Program-made: the position numbers and the translations under genes | Notes under the pieces: generated by a model | Told to the model about the DNA's origin: nothing | What the model saw: the letters and a program-made list of their open reading frames with translations, nothing else | The model's database searches: none | Part shown: one piece after another, positions 47,372 to 57,168 of the stretch | Numbering within the stretch: position 1 is the first letter of the stretch | How the letters are laid out: the number at the start of each line of letters is the position of its first letter | NCBI RefSeq assembly: GCF_046250175.1 | Contig: NZ_CP176468.1 | Reading direction: 5' to 3' (one strand) | Length of the DNA stretch: 64,000 nt | Source of the DNA: Psychromonas sp030397575 | Lineage (GTDB): Bacteria; Pseudomonadota; Gammaproteobacteria; Enterobacterales; Psychromonadaceae

Positions 47372-47746
47372 ATGGCAACAATTTCACAATTGGTACGCAA
47401 ACCGCGTAAGGACAAAGTTCAAAAAACTAACGTTCCTGCGCTAGAAGCGTGTCCACAAAAACGTGGTGTATGTACTCGTGTATATACTACTACACCAAAA
47501 AAACCTAACTCGGCAATGCGTAAAGTTGCTCGTGTACGTCTAACTAACGGTTTCGAAGTAACTTCGTACATCGGTGGTGAAGGCCATAACTTGCAAGAGC
47601 ATAGTGTAATCTTGATCCGCGGCGGTCGTGTAAAAGATTTACCGGGTGTTCGTTACCATACAATTCGTGGTGCACTTGATACTTCAGGTGTTGCAGCACG
47701 TCGTAACGGTCGTTCTAAATACGGTGCTAAAAAGCCTAAATCTTAA
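47372..47746 (+). CDS. rpsL: 30S ribosomal protein S12
   Basis: A 124-residue protein identical in layout to S12: TISQLVRKPRKDKVQKTNVP at the start, then CPQKRGVCTRVYTTTPKKPN (with the Lys of the streptomycin site) and HNLQEHSVILIRGGRVKDLP. It sits in the decoding centre of the small subunit. A strong AGGAG precedes ATG 47372. It is the first gene of the str operon. Codon use is strongly biased, as expected for a ribosomal protein gene. The wild-type Lys at the usual streptomycin-resistance positions appears intact. Confidence 0.98.
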   Translation: MATISQLVRKPRKDKVQKTNVPALEACPQKRGVCTRVYTTTPKKPNSAMRKVARVRLTNGFEVTSYIGGEGHNLQEHSVILIRGGRVKDLPGVRYHTIRGALDTSGVAARRNGRSKYGAKKPKS

Positions 47747-47830
47747 TACTTTCCGTAAGTAAGGCCAAACAAACACTATTTAATTTTAATATGTTTTGGG
47801 TAAAATCCTGAAGCGCACGGAGATAATAAG

Positions 47831-48301
47831 ATGCCAAGAAGACGCGTCGTAGCTACTCGTAAAGTACTACCAGATCCTAAGTTTGGATCAGAAATCCTAA
47901 CAAAATTCGTTAACGTAGTAATGGTTGACGGAAAAAAATCTATTTCAGAAAAAATCGTTTACGGTGCATTGGAAACTGCAGCTGAAAAAAGCAGCAAAGA
48001 TCCAATGGAACTTTTTGAAGTAGCTCTAGAAAACATCCGCCCAAGCGTAGAGGTTAAATCTCGTCGTGTTGGTGGTTCAACATACCAAGTTCCTGTAGAA
48101 GTTCGTCCTTCTCGTCGTAATGCTCTTGCAATGCGTTGGTTAGTTGAAGCTTCTCGTAAGCGTGGTGAAAAATCAATGGCATTACGTCTAGCTGGTGAGC
48201 TAGTAGATGCAGCAGATAACAAAGGTTCTGCGGTTAAGAAACGTGAAGACGTTCACCGTATGGCTGATGCAAACAAAGCGTTTGCTCACTACCGTTGGTA
48301 G
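47831..48301 (+). CDS. rpsG: 30S ribosomal protein S7
   Basis: A 156-residue primary 16S rRNA-binding protein of the small-subunit head. It begins PRRRVVATRKVLPDPKFGSE and contains VGGSTYQVPVEVRPSRRNAL and RMADANKAFAHYRW, all standard. It follows rpsL by 84 bases and precedes a perfect terminator-like hairpin ahead of fusA. S7 is the usual translational repressor of the str operon in E. coli; the target structure was not examined here. Confidence 0.98.
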   Translation: MPRRRVVATRKVLPDPKFGSEILTKFVNVVMVDGKKSISEKIVYGALETAAEKSSKDPMELFEVALENIRPSVEVKSRRVGGSTYQVPVEVRPSRRNALAMRWLVEASRKRGEKSMALRLAGELVDAADNKGSAVKKREDVHRMADANKAFAHYRW

Positions 48302-48310
48302 AAAGTATTT

Positions 48311-48336
48311 AGCACAGGCTTTAGCCTGTGCTTTTT
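48311..48336 (+). terminator. Terminator-like hairpin inside the str operon (rpsG-fusA)
   Basis: Perfect 9-bp stem AGCACAGGC / GCCTGTGCT (48311-48319 and 48324-48332) with a TTTA loop and a run of five T at the end. It begins 10 bases after the rpsG stop. It looks like a rho-independent terminator or attenuator that would lower fusA-tuf read-through. The inner part, AGGCTTTAGCCT, equals the REP hairpin core. Confidence 0.8.
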
Positions 48337-48378
48337 CGTTTCTATTTGCACAAAGCTTTATTTAAAAAGGACATTGCA

Positions 48379-50475
48379 TTGTCACGTACTACTCCAATTG
48401 AGCGTTACCGTAATATCGGTATTGTAGCTCATGTTGATGCAGGTAAAACTACTACTACAGAGCGTGTATTGTTCTACACTGGCGTATCTCACCGTATTGG
48501 TGAAGTTCACGACGGTGCAGCAACAATGGACTGGATGGAGCAAGAGCAGGAGCGTGGTATCACTATCACATCTGCTGCCACTACTACTTTCTGGCAGGGC
48601 ATGCAAAATCAGTATGAACAGCACCGCATTAATATCATCGATACACCTGGGCATGTAGACTTCACCATTGAAGTTGAACGCTCTTTGCGTGTGTTAGATG
48701 GCGCTGTAGTTGTATTTTGTGGCACATCAGGTGTAGAACCACAATCAGAGACCGTTTGGCGTCAAGCTAATAAATACCACGTTCCACGTGTTGTATTTGT
48801 TAACAAGATGGACAGAACAGGGGCTGACTTTGAGGCTGTACTTGAGCAAATTCGTAATCGCCTTGGGGCTACTTGTGTACCTATTCATTTGAATATTGGT
48901 GCAGAAGAAGAGTTCCGTGGGGTTATTGACCTCATTAAAATGAAAGCAATTAATTGGAACGATGCAGATCAAGGGATGACATTTGAATATGATGAAATCC
49001 CTGCTGATCTACTAGAGCACGCGCAAGCTTTGCACGAAGAGCTAGTAGATACAGCTGCAGAAGCAAATGATGATCTGATGGAAAAATACCTTGAAGAAGG
49101 TGAGCTTTCAGAAGAAGAAATCAAAGCAGGTTTACGTATTCGTACGTTAAATAACGAAATCGTTTTAGCAACATGTGGCAGTGCCTTTAAAAATAAAGGT
49201 GTTCAAGCAGTGCTAGATGCGGTTATCGATTATTTACCTTCTCCAGTGGAAGTTGAAGCGATTAAAGCTATCAATGCCCACAATGATAAAGAGATTGAAT
49301 GTCCTGCTTCTGATGATGCACCATTTGCAGCACTCGCATTTAAAATTGCAACAGACCCATTCGTGGGAACGTTAACGTTTATGCGTGTGTACTCAGGCGT
49401 AGTTAAGTCTGGTGACCAAGTTTATAATCCTATTAAAGGCAAAAAAGAGCGTTTAGGGCGTATCGTACAGATGCACGCTAACGAACGTAAGGAAGTCAAA
49501 GAAGTTCGCGCTGGTGATATCGCCGCTGCGATCGGTCTTAAAGACGTCACTACGGGGGACACGCTTTGTGCTGCTGGGCAGAATATTATACTTGAGCGTA
49601 TGGATTTCCCTGAACCGGTTATTCAAATCGCGGTTGAGCCTAAAACTAAGGCTGACCAAGATAAATTAACGCTAGCACTAGATAAACTTTCTGCTGAGGA
49701 TCCTTCATTCCGTGTTGAAACGAATGAAGAGTCTGGACAAATACTGATCTCTGGTATGGGTGAACTTCACCTTGATATCATTGTTGACCGTATGCGTCGC
49801 GAGTTCTCCGTGAACTGTAACGTGGGTAATCCACAAGTAGCTTACCGTGAAACCATCCGTAAATCGGTTGAGATCGAAGGTAAATTTATTCGTCAAGGCG
49901 AAGGACCGAGCCACTATGGCCACGTCCAATTAAAATTAGAACCACTTGAGAGTGGTGCTGGTTTTGAATTTGTGAACAAAATGGCTGACAATGTAATTCC
50001 TAAAGAATACATTCCAGCAGTGAGCAAAGGCTGTGAAGAACAAATGAACCAAGGTGTACTTGCTGGCTTCCCAATGCTTGACGTTCGAGTAACTTTATTA
50101 AATGGTTCTTACCATGAGGTTGACTCTAGCGAAATGGCCTTTAAAATTGCTGCCATGATGGGTTTCAGAGATGGGGCATTAAAAGCTGATGCTACAATCC
50201 TTGAGCCTCTGATGAAAGTGGAAGTAACTACTCCAGAAGAATGGATGGGCACTGTAGTCGGGGATCTTAATGGTCGTCGAGGTATTATTGAAGGAATGGA
50301 CGATGGCCCTGGTGGCGTTAAAATCGTTCATGCTAAGGTACCGCTGTCTGAAATGTTCGGTTATGCTACCGCAGTTCGCTCAGCAACGCAGGGTCGTGCA
50401 TCTTATTCGATGGAATTTTTAGAATATGCCGATGCGCCTAAAAAAATTGCTAACGCAATTATTGAAGCGAAATAA
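48379..50475 (+). CDS. fusA: Elongation factor G
   Basis: A 698-residue translation GTPase that moves the tRNA-mRNA pair through the ribosome. The P-loop is AHVDAGKTTTTE, with ERGITITSAA (switch I), DTPGHVDF (G3), NKMDR (G4) and GSAFKNKGVQ (G5). It begins with TTG at 48379 (giving SRTTPIERYRNIG), supported by AAAAAGG 8 bases upstream; a GTG further up at 48328 lies inside the hairpin and is unlikely. Domain IV has a nearly universal loop SGGRGQYGHV replaced by GEGPSHYGHV (about 49894-49920), while the tip histidine region GSYHEVDSSE is intact. Codon use is less biased than in rpsL or tuf. It is otherwise a normal EF-G. Confidence 0.93.
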   Translation: MSRTTPIERYRNIGIVAHVDAGKTTTTERVLFYTGVSHRIGEVHDGAATMDWMEQEQERGITITSAATTTFWQGMQNQYEQHRINIIDTPGHVDFTIEVERSLRVLDGAVVVFCGTSGVEPQSETVWRQANKYHVPRVVFVNKMDRTGADFEAVLEQIRNRLGATCVPIHLNIGAEEEFRGVIDLIKMKAINWNDADQGMTFEYDEIPADLLEHAQALHEELVDTAAEANDDLMEKYLEEGELSEEEIKAGLRIRTLNNEIVLATCGSAFKNKGVQAVLDAVIDYLPSPVEVEAIKAINAHNDKEIECPASDDAPFAALAFKIATDPFVGTLTFMRVYSGVVKSGDQVYNPIKGKKERLGRIVQMHANERKEVKEVRAGDIAAAIGLKDVTTGDTLCAAGQNIILERMDFPEPVIQIAVEPKTKADQDKLTLALDKLSAEDPSFRVETNEESGQILISGMGELHLDIIVDRMRREFSVNCNVGNPQVAYRETIRKSVEIEGKFIRQGEGPSHYGHVQLKLEPLESGAGFEFVNKMADNVIPKEYIPAVSKGCEEQMNQGVLAGFPMLDVRVTLLNGSYHEVDSSEMAFKIAAMMGFRDGALKADATILEPLMKVEVTTPEEWMGTVVGDLNGRRGIIEGMDDGPGGVKIVHAKVPLSEMFGYATAVRSATQGRASYSMEFLEYADAPKKIANAIIEAK

Positions 50476-50549
50476 AAAATAAATTAAACTAACGCCTTTC
50501 CATGTGATGGCATGTGGAGAGGTATTTACTGATAAAGAAGGTACACACT

Positions 50550-51734
50550 GTGTCTAAAGAAAAATTTGAACGTAATAAACCACATGTAAACGTAGGTACA
50601 ATCGGCCACGTTGACCATGGTAAAACTACTTTAACAGCTGCAATCTCTGCTGTATTAACTAAGAAATTTGGTGGCGACACTAAAGATTTCTCTTCTATCG
50701 ATAATGCTCCAGAAGAGCGTGAACGTGGTATTACAATCAATACTTCTCACATCGAATACGATACAGAAACTCGTCACTACGCACACGTAGACTGTCCTGG
50801 ACACGCCGATTACGTTAAAAACATGATCACTGGTGCTGCTCAAATGGATGGTGGTATCTTAGTTGTTGCTGCTACAGATGGTCCTATGCCACAAACTCGT
50901 GAGCACATCCTACTTTCTCGTCAAGTTGGTGTTCCACACTTAGTTGTTTTCTTAAACAAATGTGACATGGTTGATGATGAAGAGCTACTAGAATTAGTAG
51001 AAATGGAAGTTCGTGAACTTCTTTCTGAATACGACTTCCCAGGTGATGACCTACCAGTTATCCTTGGTTCTGCTCTTAAAGCTCTTGAAGGTGAAGCTGA
51101 GTGGGAAGACAAGATCGTTGAACTTGCTGACGCACTAGATTCTTACATCCCTGAGCCAGAGCGTGACATCGATAAGCCATTCATCCTTCCTATTGAAGAT
51201 GTATTCTCAATCGCTGGTCGTGGTACTGTTGTTACTGGTCGTGTTGAACGCGGTATCATCAAAGTTGGTGAGTCTGTAGAAATCGTTGGTCTTAAAGATA
51301 CTGTTACTACTACATGTACTGGTGTTGAGATGTTCCGTAAACTTCTTGACGAAGGTCGTGCTGGTGAGAACGTTGGTGTTCTTCTACGTGGTACTAAGCG
51401 TGAAGACGTTGAACGTGGTCAAGTACTAGCTAAGCCTGGTTCTATCAAGCCACACACTAAGTTCGAATCTGAAGTATACGTACTAAGTAAAGATGAAGGT
51501 GGTCGTCACACTCCATTCTTCAAAGGTTACCGTCCACAGTTCTACTTCCGTACAACTGACATCACTGGTGCTGTTGAGCTTCCAGAAGGTGTAGAAATGG
51601 TAATGCCTGGTGATAACCTTAAGTTCGTTGTTGAACTAATTGGTCCAATCGCTATGGATGAAGGTCTACGTTTCGCTATCCGTGAAGGTGGCCGTACTGT
51701 AGGTGCTGGTGTTGTTTCTACTATCATCGAGTAA
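50550..51734 (+). CDS. tuf: Elongation factor Tu
   Basis: A 394-residue translation GTPase that delivers aminoacyl-tRNA. GHVDHGKTTLT is the P-loop, DCPGHADYVKNM the G3 region with the catalytic His, and NKCDMVDDEE the G4 motif. GTG 50550 gives SKEKFERNKPHVNVGTIGH, the canonical start, with AAGAAGG 8 bases upstream; an in-frame ATG at 50514 would add 12 unrelated residues. It closes the str operon, 74 bases after fusA. Its 3' end is followed by partial, decayed copies of itself (see repeat at 51728). Confidence 0.98.
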   Translation: MSKEKFERNKPHVNVGTIGHVDHGKTTLTAAISAVLTKKFGGDTKDFSSIDNAPEERERGITINTSHIEYDTETRHYAHVDCPGHADYVKNMITGAAQMDGGILVVAATDGPMPQTREHILLSRQVGVPHLVVFLNKCDMVDDEELLELVEMEVRELLSEYDFPGDDLPVILGSALKALEGEAEWEDKIVELADALDSYIPEPERDIDKPFILPIEDVFSIAGRGTVVTGRVERGIIKVGESVEIVGLKDTVTTTCTGVEMFRKLLDEGRAGENVGVLLRGTKREDVERGQVLAKPGSIKPHTKFESEVYVLSKDEGGRHTPFFKGYRPQFYFRTTDITGAVELPEGVEMVMPGDNLKFVVELIGPIAMDEGLRFAIREGGRTVGAGVVSTIIE

Positions 51735-52150
51735 TAATTACTCTTTATAGTTTTTAAACTACATTTTAAAAAGAGAGCTTAGGCTCTCTTTTTTTATGGG
51801 TTAAATAAAGTGTTATTTATTAAAATCTTTTACGTATCATGTTTCGCTATACGTGAAAGTGGCGCTATACCTGTAAAGACGTAGGTGCTTGTTTCTATAA
51901 TCATCGAGTAATAATTACTCTTTATAGTTTTTAAACTACATTTAAAAAAGAGAGCTTAGGCTCTCTTTTTTTATGGGTTAAATAAAGTGTTATTTATTAA
52001 AATCTTTTACGTATCATGTTTCGCTATACGTGAAAGTGGCGCTATACCTGTAAAGACGTAGGTGCTTGTTTCTATAATCATCGAGTAATAATTACTCTTT
52101 ATAGTTTTTAAACTACATTCAAAAAAGAGAGCTTAGGCTCTCTTTTTTTA
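51728..52150 (+). repeat. Triplicated tuf tail and terminator (177-bp period)
   Basis: The word CGAGTAATAATTACTC starts at 51728, 51905 and 52082, exactly 177 bases apart. Each unit contains the terminator hairpin. The first two also carry a decayed copy of about 65 bases of the tuf 3' end (TTTCGCTATACGTGAAAGTG ... CATCGAGTAATAA) leading into the next unit. The three copies differ by only a few bases, so the duplication is fairly recent. The last unit stops shortly after its terminator. Confidence 0.92.
51771..51796 (+). terminator. Rho-independent terminator of the str operon, first of three
   Basis: Stem AAGAGAGC / GCTCTCTT with loop TTAG (51771-51790), then a T-run. Two more copies lie at 51948 and 52125 in the 177-bp repeat units. 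Confidence 0.92.
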
Positions 52151-52223
52151 TACGCGAAAGAAAATGTTTGTACGATGCTAAAAGATAGAGAAAACTACAG
52201 AATGTTCCGTACTTTATTGCTTG

Positions 52224-53312
52224 GATTCAGATCATAAGTGCATAACTTGAATTGGTAGAAAAGACGATCAGCTGAATATATGCTTATCGCTTTTTCTCCG
52301 GCAAGAGATGCAACAATGAAAACATATAAACAACTGACCTATGCGCAACGATGCCAGATTTATGCCCTAAAGAAAATAGGCATGAGTCAAAATAAAATAG
52401 CTAAACAATTGAATGTGAATCAATCGACCCTTAGTAGAGAGTTTGCTCGTAATACAGGCAAGCGAGGTTACCGTATTAATCAAGCTCAACAAGCAACAGT
52501 TAAACGCCGTATTGAAGCCCGTAAAGCAATAAAAATGACATCTATTCTGATTGCATTAATAAATATAAAACTAGATGATAAATGGAGCCCTGAACAAATT
52601 TCAGGATGGCTTAAGAAAGAGCGTGGCATCAGTATTAGCTATGAAACTATTTACCAACATATTTACTCCGATAAGCGGAATGGTGGTCAATTATTCCAAC
52701 ATCTACGCCGAAAAGGCAAAGCTTACCAAGCGCGCAATAAAGATAAGCAAGCTGGTCGAGGTTTTATCAAGAACCGCGTCAGCATCGATGAGCGACCTAG
52801 TATCGTTGACACACGTAGCCGAGTTGGTGATTGGGAAATAGATTTAGTCATTGGTAAAGGACACTGCGGCGCATTGGTGACTATTGTTGAGCGTAAAACA
52901 CGTTTTACAGTATCGACACGTATTAATGATAAATCAGCAAAGACGGTCACTGCGGCTACGATTGCATTATTAAAACCATTTGAAGATGCAGTGTTAACCA
53001 TTACCGCTGATAACGGTAAAGAGTTCGCTTATCACAAAGAGTTAACCAAAAATTTAAAGTGTGCAGTTTATTTTGCAGATCCATACTGTTCATGGCAACG
53101 CGGTTTGAATGAAAATACAAATGGTTTATTAAGACAATATTGGCCGAAATCTATCGACTTTAGAAAAGTATCGAATTGGGCAGTAAAAGATGTAATAGTG
53201 AAACTCAATGAAAGACCAAGAAAGAAATTAGATTACAATACGCCAGCCAAATTAATGGCTGAACATATGGCAGCTATAGCTGCTTAGTCGTTATGCACTT
53301 CAGACTTGAATC
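52224..53312 (+). mobile_element. IS30-family insertion sequence
   Basis: A complete element of about 1089 bases. The left inverted repeat is GATTCAGATCATAAGTGCATAAC without its last base or two (52224-52246, key parts GATTCA and AAGTGCATAAC). The right one at 53290-53312 has the same GATTCA and AAGTGCATAAC blocks on the opposite strand, about 19 of 23 positions matching. A 2-bp duplication TG may flank it. One transposase gene fills it. It inserted between the tuf tail repeat and a REP array. Confidence 0.85.
52316..53287 (+). CDS. IS30-family transposase
   Basis: A 323-residue DDE transposase. The N-terminal helix-turn-helix is QIYALKKIGMSQNKIAKQLN, followed by STLSREFARNTGKRGYR, typical of IS30. 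The catalytic triad falls in GDWEIDLVIGKG (Asp), TITADNGKEFAYH (Asp) and GLNENTNGLLRQYWPK (Glu). All three are present and the frame is open, so the enzyme may be active. ATG 52316 starts TYKQLTYAQRCQIYALK, the usual start; an in-frame ATG at 52280 would add 12 residues. Terminal inverted repeats lie about 92 bases upstream and just after the stop codon. Confidence 0.93.
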   Translation: MKTYKQLTYAQRCQIYALKKIGMSQNKIAKQLNVNQSTLSREFARNTGKRGYRINQAQQATVKRRIEARKAIKMTSILIALINIKLDDKWSPEQISGWLKKERGISISYETIYQHIYSDKRNGGQLFQHLRRKGKAYQARNKDKQAGRGFIKNRVSIDERPSIVDTRSRVGDWEIDLVIGKGHCGALVTIVERKTRFTVSTRINDKSAKTVTAATIALLKPFEDAVLTITADNGKEFAYHKELTKNLKCAVYFADPYCSWQRGLNENTNGLLRQYWPKSIDFRKVSNWAVKDVIVKLNERPRKKLDYNTPAKLMAEHMAAIAA

Positions 53313-53369
53313 TGCCTTGTTAATAACGACACATTTTTTCATTTTATAATTATCGAAGCTCTACCAAAG

Positions 53370-56300
53370 TTGTGATACATCTTTTAAGGGGCGCTGGCTT
53401 TAGCCTGCAGGGGGTTGTGTGTTGAGTTTGGTCTTTGATAGATAAGTGAATTAGGTTTCCGAGTAGCAGTGTTAAGACGTTCTGCGGTATGTTTTTATTT
53501 ACTGCTTTGTAAAAAAACGATATAAAAACTTTAAAATTGAGATAAAAAGATCTGCAGGCTAAAGCCAGCGCCCCTAATATTAGACTTCGCTTGATAGAAT
53601 TCGTTTATCCAACACACAAAGATCTGCAGGCTAAAGCCAGCGCCCCTAATATTAGACTTCGCTTGATAGCATTCGTTTATCCAACACACAAAGAACTGCA
53701 GGCTGAAGCCTGCGCCCCGAATATCAAGCTTCGCTTGATAGCTACTGCTAGTCGCTTGGTTTTGTTTGTGGATATAACGAAGCATTCTTGGCTTTGTGAT
53801 TTATGTTATCAATGAATATTACGATACATCTTTTGATGTTTTACGGTTATCAATGCAAGTTACGGCACATCTTGTACGGGGCGCTGACTTTAGTCTGCAG
53901 GGTTTTGTGTGTTGAGCTTTGATAGATAAGTGAATTAGGCTTCTAAGTAGCAGTGTTAAGCCGTTCTGCGGCATGCTTTTATTTACTGCTTTGTAAAAAA
54001 ACGATATAAAAACTTAAAAATCGACACAAAAATATCTGCAGGCGAAAGCATGCGCCCCTAATATTAGACTTCGCTTGATAGAATTCGTTTATCCAACACA
54101 CAAAGTACTGCAGGCTGAAGCCTGCGCCCCGAATATCAAGCTTTGCTTGATAGCTGCTGCTAGTCGCTTGGTTTTGTTTGTGGATATAACGAAGCATTCT
54201 TGGCTTTGTGATTTATGTTATCAATGAATATTACGATACATCTTTTGATGTTTTACGGTTATCAATGCAAGTTACGGCACATCTTGTACGGGGCGCTGGC
54301 TTTAGCCTGCAGTGTGTTGAGTTTGGTCTTTGATAGATAGGTGAATTAGGTTTCTAAGTGGCAGTGTTAAGGCGTTCTGCGGCATGTTTTTATTTACTGC
54401 TTTGTAAGAAAAGCGATATAAAAACTTAAAAATCGACACAAAAATATCTGCAGGCTGATGCATGCACCCCGAATATTAGACTTCGCTTGATAGCATTCGT
54501 TTATCCAACATACAAAGATCTGCAGGCTAAAGCCAGCGCCCCTAATATTAGACTTCGCTTGATAGCATTCGTTTATCCAACACACAAAGATCTGCAGGCT
54601 GAAGCCTGCGCCCCGAATATCAAGCTTCGCTTGATAGCTGCTGCTAGTCGCTTGGTTTTGTTTGTGGATATAACGAAGCATTCTTGGCTTTGTGATTTAT
54701 GTTATCAATGAATATTACGATACATCTTTTGATGTTTTACGGTTATCAATGCAAGTTACGGCACATCTTGTACGGGGCGCTGGCTTTAGCCTGCAGTGTT
54801 TTGTGTGTTGACTTTGGCCTTTGATAGATATGAAAATTAGACACCTAAGGATAAGAGTTAAGGTGTTCTCGGGTTATGCTTTGATTTACTATTTTGTAAG
54901 AAAAACGATACAAAAAACTTTAAAATTGAGATAAAAAGATCTGCAGGCTAAAGCCAGCGCCCCTAATATTAGACTTCGCTTGATAAGCTTTCGTTTATCC
55001 AACACACAAAGATCTGCAGGCTGAAGCCAGCGCCCCGAATATCAAGCTTTGCTTGATAGCTGCTGCTAGTTGCTTGGTTTTTTTTGTGGGTATAACGAAG
55101 CATTCTTGGCTTTGTGATTTATGTTATCAATGAATATTATGATACATCTTTTGATGTTTTACGGTTATCAATGCAAGTTACGGCACATCTTGTACGGGGC
55201 GCTGGCTTTAGCCTGCAGTGTTTTGTGTGTTGAGTTTGGTCTTTGATAGATAAGTGAATTAGGCTTCTAAGTAGCAGTGTTAAGCCGTTCTGCGGTATGT
55301 TTTTATTTACTGCTTTGTAAAAAAGCGATATAAAAACTTTAAAATTGAGATAAAAAGATCTGCAGGCTAAAGCCAGCGCCCCTAATATTAGACTTCGCTT
55401 GATAGAATTCGTTTATCCAACACACAAAGATCTGCAGGCTGAGCCAGCGCCCCTAATATTAGACTTCGCTTGATAAGCTTTCGTTTATCCAACACACAAA
55501 TATCTGCAAGCTGAAGCCTGCTCCCCGAATATCAAGCTTTGCTTGATAGCTGCTGCTAGTCGCTTGGTTTTGTTTGTGGATATAACGAAGCATTCTTGGC
55601 TTTGTGATTTATGTTATCAATGAATATTACGATACATCTTTTGATGTTTTACGGTTATCAATGCAAGTTACGGCACATCTTGTACGGGGCGCTGACTTTA
55701 GTCTGCAGGGTTTTGTGTGTTGAGCTTTGATAGATAAGTGAATTAGGTTTCTAAGTAGCAGTGTTAAGCCGTTCTGCGGTATGTTTTATTTACTGCTTTG
55801 TAAGAAAAGCGATATAAAAACTTTAAAATCGACACAAAAAAATCTGCAGGCTGATGCATGCCCCCCGAATATTAGACTTCGCTTGATAAGCTTTCGTTTA
55901 TCCAACACACAAAGATCTGCAGGCTGAAGCCTGCGCCCCGAATATTAGACTTCGCTTGATAAGCTTTCGTTTATCCAACACACAAAGATCTGCAGGCTAA
56001 AGCCAGCACCCCGAATATTAGACTTCGCTTGATAGCATTCGTTTATCCAACACACAAAGATCTGCAGGCAGAAGCCTGCGCCCCTAATATTAGACTTCGC
56101 TTGATAGAATTCGTTTATCCAACACACAAAGATCTGCAGGCTGAAGCCTGCGCCCCGAATATCAAGCTTCGCTTGATAGCTGCTGCTAGTCGCTTGGTTT
56201 TTTTTGTGGATATAACGAAGCATTCTTGGCTTTGTGATTTATGTTATCAATGAATATTACGATACATCTTTTGATGTTTTACGGTTATCAATGCAAGTTA

Positions 56301-57000
56301 CGGCACATCTTGTAAGGGGCGCTGGCTTTAGCCTGCAGTGTTTTGTGTGTTGACTTTGGTCTTTGATAGATATGCGAATTAGACACCTAAGGATAAGAGT
56401 TAAGGTGTTCTCGGATTATGCTTTGATTTACTATTTTGTAAGAAAAGCGATATAAAAACTTTAAAATTGAGATACAAAGATCTGCAGGCTAAAGCCAGCG
56501 CCCCTAATATTAGACTTCGCTTGATAGAATTCGTTTATCCAACACACAAAGATCTGCAGGCTGAAGCCTGCGCCCCGAATATCAAGCTTCGCTTGATAGC
56601 TGCTGCTAGTCGCTTGGTTTTGTTTGTGGATATAACGAAGCATTCTTGGCTTTGTGATTTATGTTATCAATGCAAGTTTTACGGCACATCTTGTAAGGGG
56701 CGCTGGCTTTAGCCTGCAGTGTTTTGTGTGTTGAGCTTGGTCTTTGATAGATAAGTGAATTAGGCTTCTAAGTAGCAGTGTTAAGCCATTTTGCGGCATA
56801 CTTTTATTTACTGCTTTGTAAGAAAAGCGATATAGAAACTTTAAAATCGACACAAAAATATCTGCAAGCTGATGCATGCACCCCGAATATTAGACTTCGC
56901 TTGATAGCTTTCGTTTATCCAACACACAAAGATCTGCAGGCTGATGCATGCACCCCGAATATTAGACTTCGCTTGATAGCTGTCGCTACTAATTAGGTTT
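53370..57000 (+). repeat. 3.6-kb REP array with nested 72-bp and 412-630-bp units
   Basis: No gene. The anchor ACGGTTATCAATGCAAGTTA starts at 53843, 54255, 54739, 55161, 55651 and 56281. The spacing (412, 484, 422, 490, 630) changes mainly by whole numbers of a 72-bp inner unit, as between 53581 and 53653. The inner unit holds TTCGTTTATCCAACACACAA, an inverted REP (GGCTAAAGCCAGCGCCCC) and a hairpin start TTAGACTTCGCTTGATAG. Each super-unit also has a forward REP (GGCGCTGGCTTTAGCCTGC) and a TAACGAAGCATTCTTGGC tail. Short frames that read through these units are artefacts. Confidence 0.92.
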
Positions 57001-57168
57001 TATTTATGAATAGTATGAGCATATTTGGGTTTTATGTGAATGGCGTATTAGTTCGCTTCGCTCAGCGCTCCCTGATACCAAGATTCGTCTAATGGCTGTT
57101 GCCATTGACTAGTATTTTTTGAATATTAACCTGTATCTTTTATTTGTTTTATTTTAGCGAATAGCCGG

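Noticed and set aside
53531..56996. Several 60-95-codon open frames with repeated peptide words such as IRGAGFSLQIF and NEFYQAKSN
   Set aside because: They read through the 72-bp inner repeat on either strand, on both strands at once, without ribosome binding sites. The repetition comes from the DNA array and not from a repeat protein.
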